In this document: piece after piece, positions 6,001-6,806 of the stretch
How positions within the stretch are numbered: the first letter of the stretch is position 1
How the letters are laid out: every line of letters starts with the position of its first letter
Assembly: GCA_025996715.1 (NCBI GenBank)
Contig: BNTQ01000121.1
Location: forward strand, 1-6,806
Length of the DNA: 6,806 nucleotides
Source of the DNA: Bacteroidia bacterium
GTDB lineage: Bacteria > Bacteroidota > Bacteroidia > Bacteroidales > UBA932
Reading direction: 5' to 3'
Notes under the pieces: generated by a model
The model's input: the letters and a program-made list of their open reading frames with translations, nothing else
Told to the model about the DNA's origin: nothing
The model's database searches: none
Made by a program: the position numbers and the translations under genes

Positions 6001-6806
6001 TACTGCCGGGGGAATAAACGTATATCTCGTAAGTATTGGCAGTACTCTCCTTCTCTGCATCGGTTACGAACACGGGTTCAGTGTCGAGGTCTTCCGCGGT
6101 GTCGCCATAGACAAAGCCGCTATAAGTGAAGGTGAGCGGGGGATTGTTGGCGCCTTGCCTTTTGACTTTGTTGTCGGCTTTCACCGTCAGCATCTTGGGG
6201 TCCACCGTGAGCGTTAGGCTGGCTTCGGCAGATTCGGCATAATCGGCATCACCCAATTTTTTGACATAAATGATGGTATAGTTTGCACCGTGGATGCTTA
6301 CTGTGGTGCTACTGCCGGTGCCGGTGTTTGTTACGGTTGCCACTGCTTCGTTTTCGCTGCGCCATTCGTAATTGCCGGTGCCGGCGCCGCCGCTAACATC
6401 AAGGGTAAAGGCATTTTCGCCGTAGGTTTTGGTGAGGCTGGCGCCTTGCGTAATCACCGGTGTGCCCTGGCTGAGATAGTCAATGGTTTGATTGGCGATA
6501 ACCGCCGTGGTAACAGGCAAAGTGTAGTTGCTTGCCAGCGTGCTCGTGGTCGTCTTGAGCGTTACCGTTACCGTTACCGTTTTGTTGCCGATGCCGGCGT
6601 TGGGGTTGTCAAACTCCGCTGTCCAGTCAAAATCGGCGGGCGAGGCGAGCACTTCGTCCTGCACTTCACCGTCCAAGGTTACGCCTATAACCGTTGCCGT
6701 TGCGTCGCCATTATAAGTTTTTTGGGCTACTGTGGCAGCACTCGTGTTGATGGTGAGCGTTTTGGCAAAGATGCTTGCCGTAACGTTGGCCGGCTGTGCG
6801 CTCAGC
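1..6806 (-). CDS. Giant multidomain Ig-like/MBG/InlB-repeat surface protein (internal fragment, both ends missing)
   Basis: One minus-strand frame stays open through all 2,268 complete codons (6805 to 2), with no stop or frameshift in my translation. It enters and leaves the window mid-module, so neither start nor stop is seen. In order, the protein has YDG-like (residues 1-107), Big_2-like (108-204), six MBG superunits (205-1801) and InlB/Listeria-Bacteroides-type repeats (1802-2268). Every module is short (71-97 residues), beta-rich, Thr/Asn/Gly/Val-rich, and closes on a strand such as QFTIVPDT or NFTINKK. I found only two cysteines (residues 1267 and 1760), so disulfides do not stabilise it. 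Families of this kind form long extracellular stalks or adhesins. No catalytic motif, membrane helix, signal peptide or C-terminal sorting domain is visible, so ligand and export route are unknown. Internal ATG codons (for example residue 205) fall within modules and are not credible starts. The coding call is near certain; the adhesin role is inference from family. Confidence 0.97.
65..337 (-). repeat. InlB-like repeat copy 5 (273 bp, K-WWSNGG cassette)
   Basis: Residues 2157-2247. The flanks match copy 4 (NKGAHGIGADV, DVTVALTL, GKAIDDINKGL) but the central cassette, KWWSNGGVTYYP, is that of copy 2, with the same bases over 153-220. This makes it a mosaic of two sources. Confidence 0.93.
338..610 (-). 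repeat. InlB-like repeat copy 4 (273 bp, Q-WWSDNG cassette)
   Basis: Residues 2066-2156. It has AITYNKGAHGIGADVIDSV, QWWSDNGVSYYP and DVTVALTLTAIW, with linker GKAIDDINKGLGSK. Outside the central cassette it is nearly base-identical to copy 5, with a handful of substitutions such as attgcc/atagcc and gttag/gtcag. Confidence 0.93.
611..883 (-). repeat. InlB-like repeat copy 3 (273 bp, Q-WWSDNG cassette)
   Basis: Residues 1975-2065. It has AITYQPGNYGIGNAIIDSVLPGV, PYVFQWWSDNGVSYYPDS and DVTAPLTLTAIW, with linker GKAIDDINKGLGSK. VLPGV replaces the VYYGV of copies 2, 4 and 5. It shares 48 identical central bases with copy 4 (723-770 and 450-497). Confidence 0.92.
884..1156 (-). repeat. InlB-like repeat copy 2 (273 bp, K-WWSNGG cassette)
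   Basis: Residues 1884-1974. It has AITYKKGDHGIGNDVIDSV, PYVFKWWSNGGVTYYPDS and DVTAPLTLTAIW, with linker SEAEDDIKNGLDSK. Its central 68 bases (972-1039) are identical to those of copy 5 (153-220), although the flanks differ. Confidence 0.92.
1157..1402 (-). repeat. InlB-like repeat copy 1 (246 bp, divergent, short linker)
   Basis: Residues 1802-1883. It has AITYLSGAQ, VDSVMLGDIHTV, PYVFQWWSDNGNTYYPGS and LTLTAIWRDTTGT. It is 9 residues shorter than later copies: one residue less before LTLTAIW, and a short VPGGSK linker where later copies have an extra eight residues. It is closest to the generic family consensus (YYPGSTFTV) and probably the oldest copy. Confidence 0.9.
1403..2131 (-). other. 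MBG superunit 6 (modules C6-D6 and a divergent E-like module)
   Basis: Residues 1559-1801. C6 (2131-1889) has LTVTADNKTKTQGANNPP, TYAGWEYGEDKSS, a DAEKESIKSDYDIYV hairpin and YLIVTER. D6 (1888-1661) has TSFVYNGLPQKPTATV, VDTAKIDVGNYKAYAYF, PANDTTVL and FNITPR. The final module E' (1660-1403) keeps an MBG-like frame (LTLQALEQTVRKDN, YKYEGLVGSDN, a SIGTYPKAIVPVASG strand, NYTLALDSGTLIVIDSK) but lacks the YGS/YNG signature, so it is a divergent MBG or a separate Ig-like type. It carries the second cysteine (residue 1760) and joins directly to the repeat array. Confidence 0.76.
2132..3109 (-). other. MBG superunit 5 (modules C5-D5-F2-G2)
   Basis: Residues 1233-1558. C5 (3109-2831) has LMVNADNKTRTQGAANP, TYSGWEYNDDESC with one of the two cysteines, a VKESPVGSDYKIYW hairpin, and LTITPK. 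D5 (2830-2597) has VEWGNTSFVYNGSAQKPTAT, VDTAKTNVGTYTAYARF, NANDTIIL and FTINKA. F2 (2596-2369) has LTAVYTSTNTLSDVSGLQ, FSWVDGSTKL, a YNADPANYNDF turn and a Ser-rich end. G2 (2368-2132) has VSLNNWTYGSVPNTPVV, VSYMYENITGSTYQSA, PKNAGNYKVTATF and FTINKK. It repeats the C-D-F-G plan of superunit 4. Confidence 0.8.
3110..4054 (-). other. MBG superunit 4 (modules C4-D4-F1-G1)
   Basis: Residues 918-1232. C4 (4054-3800) has LTVKADPKIKRQG, VSYTGFVTGED and LTIINK. D4 (3799-3581) has SLVYNGSAQKPEATV, VDTAKTNAGTYMAYARF, PANDTVEL and FTIAKA. The E module is absent. In its place are F1 (3580-3362; HFTYYTGLMI, SAYVWNTVDGSL, a DPSGNYEP turn, VYIDP) and G1 (3361-3110; VTLANWIYGALN, TFMYDSIVGTTYHSAV, PKNVGRYRVTAIF, NYSQLTASAEFQIDKK). 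G resembles the Ig-like/MBG pattern W-x-Y-G...P...NAG-x-Y-x-V-x-A. F is Ig-like by strand pattern only, and I cannot name its family. Confidence 0.78.
4055..4744 (-). other. MBG superunit 3 (modules C3-D3-E3)
   Basis: Residues 688-917. C3 (4744-4499) has LTVTADNKTKTEG, VTYSGFVGSED and TLIVNPK. D3 (4498-4274) has VVWDSLQFTYDGEAHKPAAKV, a turn QTNAGINYPATASF and QFTIVPDT. E3 (4273-4055) has ASKIYGSNDPALTY, GALSRNTGNTVAGSPYAI, LSAGNNYYIKF and FTIDPK. It is the third and last full C-D-E superunit and the shortest (690 bases against 741 and 708). In D3 the usual VDTAKTNAG is changed to VSPAQTNAG, losing the Asp-Thr seen in most other D modules. Confidence 0.82.
4745..5452 (-). other. MBG superunit 2 (modules C2-D2-E2)
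   Basis: Residues 452-687. C2 (5452-5201) has LTVTADDKTLRQG, NPVFTVSYSGF and LEITGK. D2 (5200-4979) has VQWNNLLFTYDGSAHVPEA, VDTLKTNAGTYTAVASF and FTIVPDT. E2 (4978-4745) has ASKIYGSNDPVLTY, GVLSRTSGNTVAGSPYDI, LSAGNNYYIKF and FTITKA. The order and junctions match superunit 1. D2 is the most divergent D module: it has FVTNIDT where most others have a PANDT-like turn. E2 shares long identical DNA stretches with E3. Confidence 0.82.
4828..4857 (-). repeat. 30-bp exact duplicate in E2, partner in E3 at 4135-4164
   Basis: The two E modules share 30 identical bases, coding for the GNTVAGSPY region, at 4828-4857 and 4135-4164, 693 bases apart. Further identical blocks code for KIYGSNDP. The identity at base level, including synonymous positions, indicates that superunits 2 and 3 arose by recent duplication or conversion. 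Confidence 0.85.
5453..6193 (-). other. MBG superunit 1 (modules C1-D1-E1)
   Basis: Residues 205-451. C1 (6193-5915) begins LTVKADNKVKRQG...NPP, has TYSGFVYGD, the long hairpin TDAEKES...YEIYV, and closes YLKVDPK. D1 (5914-5699) has WGNTTFVYNGTAQVPTATV, VDTAKTEAGTYTAYARF and VQFTIVPDT. E1 (5698-5453) has the classic MBG pattern SKVYNGAGADPELTY, GSLSRAEGKDVIGSPYYAI, TLTAGNNYHIDF and FEIKKA. These match the MBG_2 (YGX-type) and related MBG families, which are structural beta modules of unknown ligand. C1 resembles C5 and C6 (shared DAEKES-type hairpin) more than its neighbours C2-C4, so the array did not grow by simple adjacent duplication. Confidence 0.82.
6194..6484 (-). other. Bacterial Ig-like module (Big_2-like)
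   Basis: Residues 108-204. It opens with TIDYLSQGTPVITQG and a KTYGENAF strand. The core is EWRSENEAVATVTNTGTG, which matches the Big_2-style W/Y-x-S-x-N-x-x-V-A-T-V pattern, and it closes with ASLTLTVDPK. Between these are Gly-rich loops and an IHGANYTIIYVKK strand. It separates the YDG part from the MBG superunits and is the only module of this kind in the window. Such domains usually act as spacers or carry weak binding sites; nothing here identifies a ligand. Confidence 0.65.
6485..6805 (-). other. YDG-type domain, preceded by the tail of another
   Basis: Residues 1-107. The first residues (LSAQPANVTASI) look like the closing strand of a previous YDG module, usually written as NYxL...A.I, so at least one more such module probably lies beyond the high edge. 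The complete module starts at KTLTIN, has the diagnostic variant QKTYNGDATATV (family consensus K-x-Y-D/N-G-T-x-x-A), then VTLDGEV, the Asn-Pro-Asn-Ala-Gly turn, and closes with SNYTLPVTTAVI. YDG domains are structural repeats in giant secreted or surface proteins of Bacteroidota and some Proteobacteria. The family match is by motif only. Confidence 0.75.
6561..6581 (+). repeat. Short hexamer repeat (GTTACC, about 3.5 copies)
   Basis: Three full GTTACC units plus a partial one, written on the plus strand, encode an alternating Thr-Val run (TVTVTVT) in a beta strand of the YDG module. Six-base slippage would add or remove Thr-Val pairs without breaking the frame, so it is unlikely to be an on/off switch. 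Confidence 0.7.

Noticed and set aside
6193..6193. Internal ATG at residue 205 as a translation start
   Set aside because: It sits at the junction of two folded modules (DPK-M-LTV) where other copies have Thr, Pro or Gln, and the frame upstream encodes good YDG and Ig-like domains.

Overview
The whole 6,806-base window lies inside one protein-coding gene on the minus strand. One reading frame (codons from 6805 down to 2, 2,268 codons) has no stop. Neither the start nor the stop codon is in the window, so this is an internal slice of a giant protein (more than about 230 kDa visible). There is no intergenic DNA, RNA gene, promoter or terminator, and no second gene I can support.

The protein is built almost entirely from small all-beta, immunoglobulin-like modules of the kind found in giant surface or secreted proteins. 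From the N-terminal side (high coordinates) to the C-terminal side the layout is: the tail of a probable YDG-type module and one complete YDG-like module (6805-6485); a bacterial Ig-like (Big_2-like) module (6484-6194); six MBG superunits (6193-1403); and a tandem array of InlB/Listeria-Bacteroides-type repeats (1402-1) that runs off the low edge. I label the MBG modules C (TADNKT...QG...NP...YSG type), D (W...FVYNGSAQKPTATV type), E (classic YGS/YNG MBG type), F (W-containing Ig-like) and G (NWTYG...PKNAGNY type). The order is C-D-E three times, then C-D-F-G twice, then C-D-E'. The repeat array has a diverged 246-bp first copy, four 273-bp (91-residue) copies and a 64-bp partial copy.

The MBG/YDG/List-Bact combination, moderate GC by eye, very low cysteine (two seen) and many D-S/T-hydrophobic tripeptides suggest a Bacteroidota member, possibly of gut or anaerobic origin. 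Fibrobacterota or another phylum with the same domains cannot be excluded, and the taxonomic call is inference. The likely role is a long extracellular stalk or adhesin. No catalytic domain, signal peptide, membrane anchor or type IX secretion sorting domain is visible; any such parts lie outside the window.

The most interesting features are the regular switch from C-D-E to C-D-F-G superunits, the mosaic of two alternative sequence cassettes among the near-identical C-terminal repeats (a sign of gene conversion or unequal crossover), and recurrent potential O-glycosylation tripeptides at fixed places in the modules.
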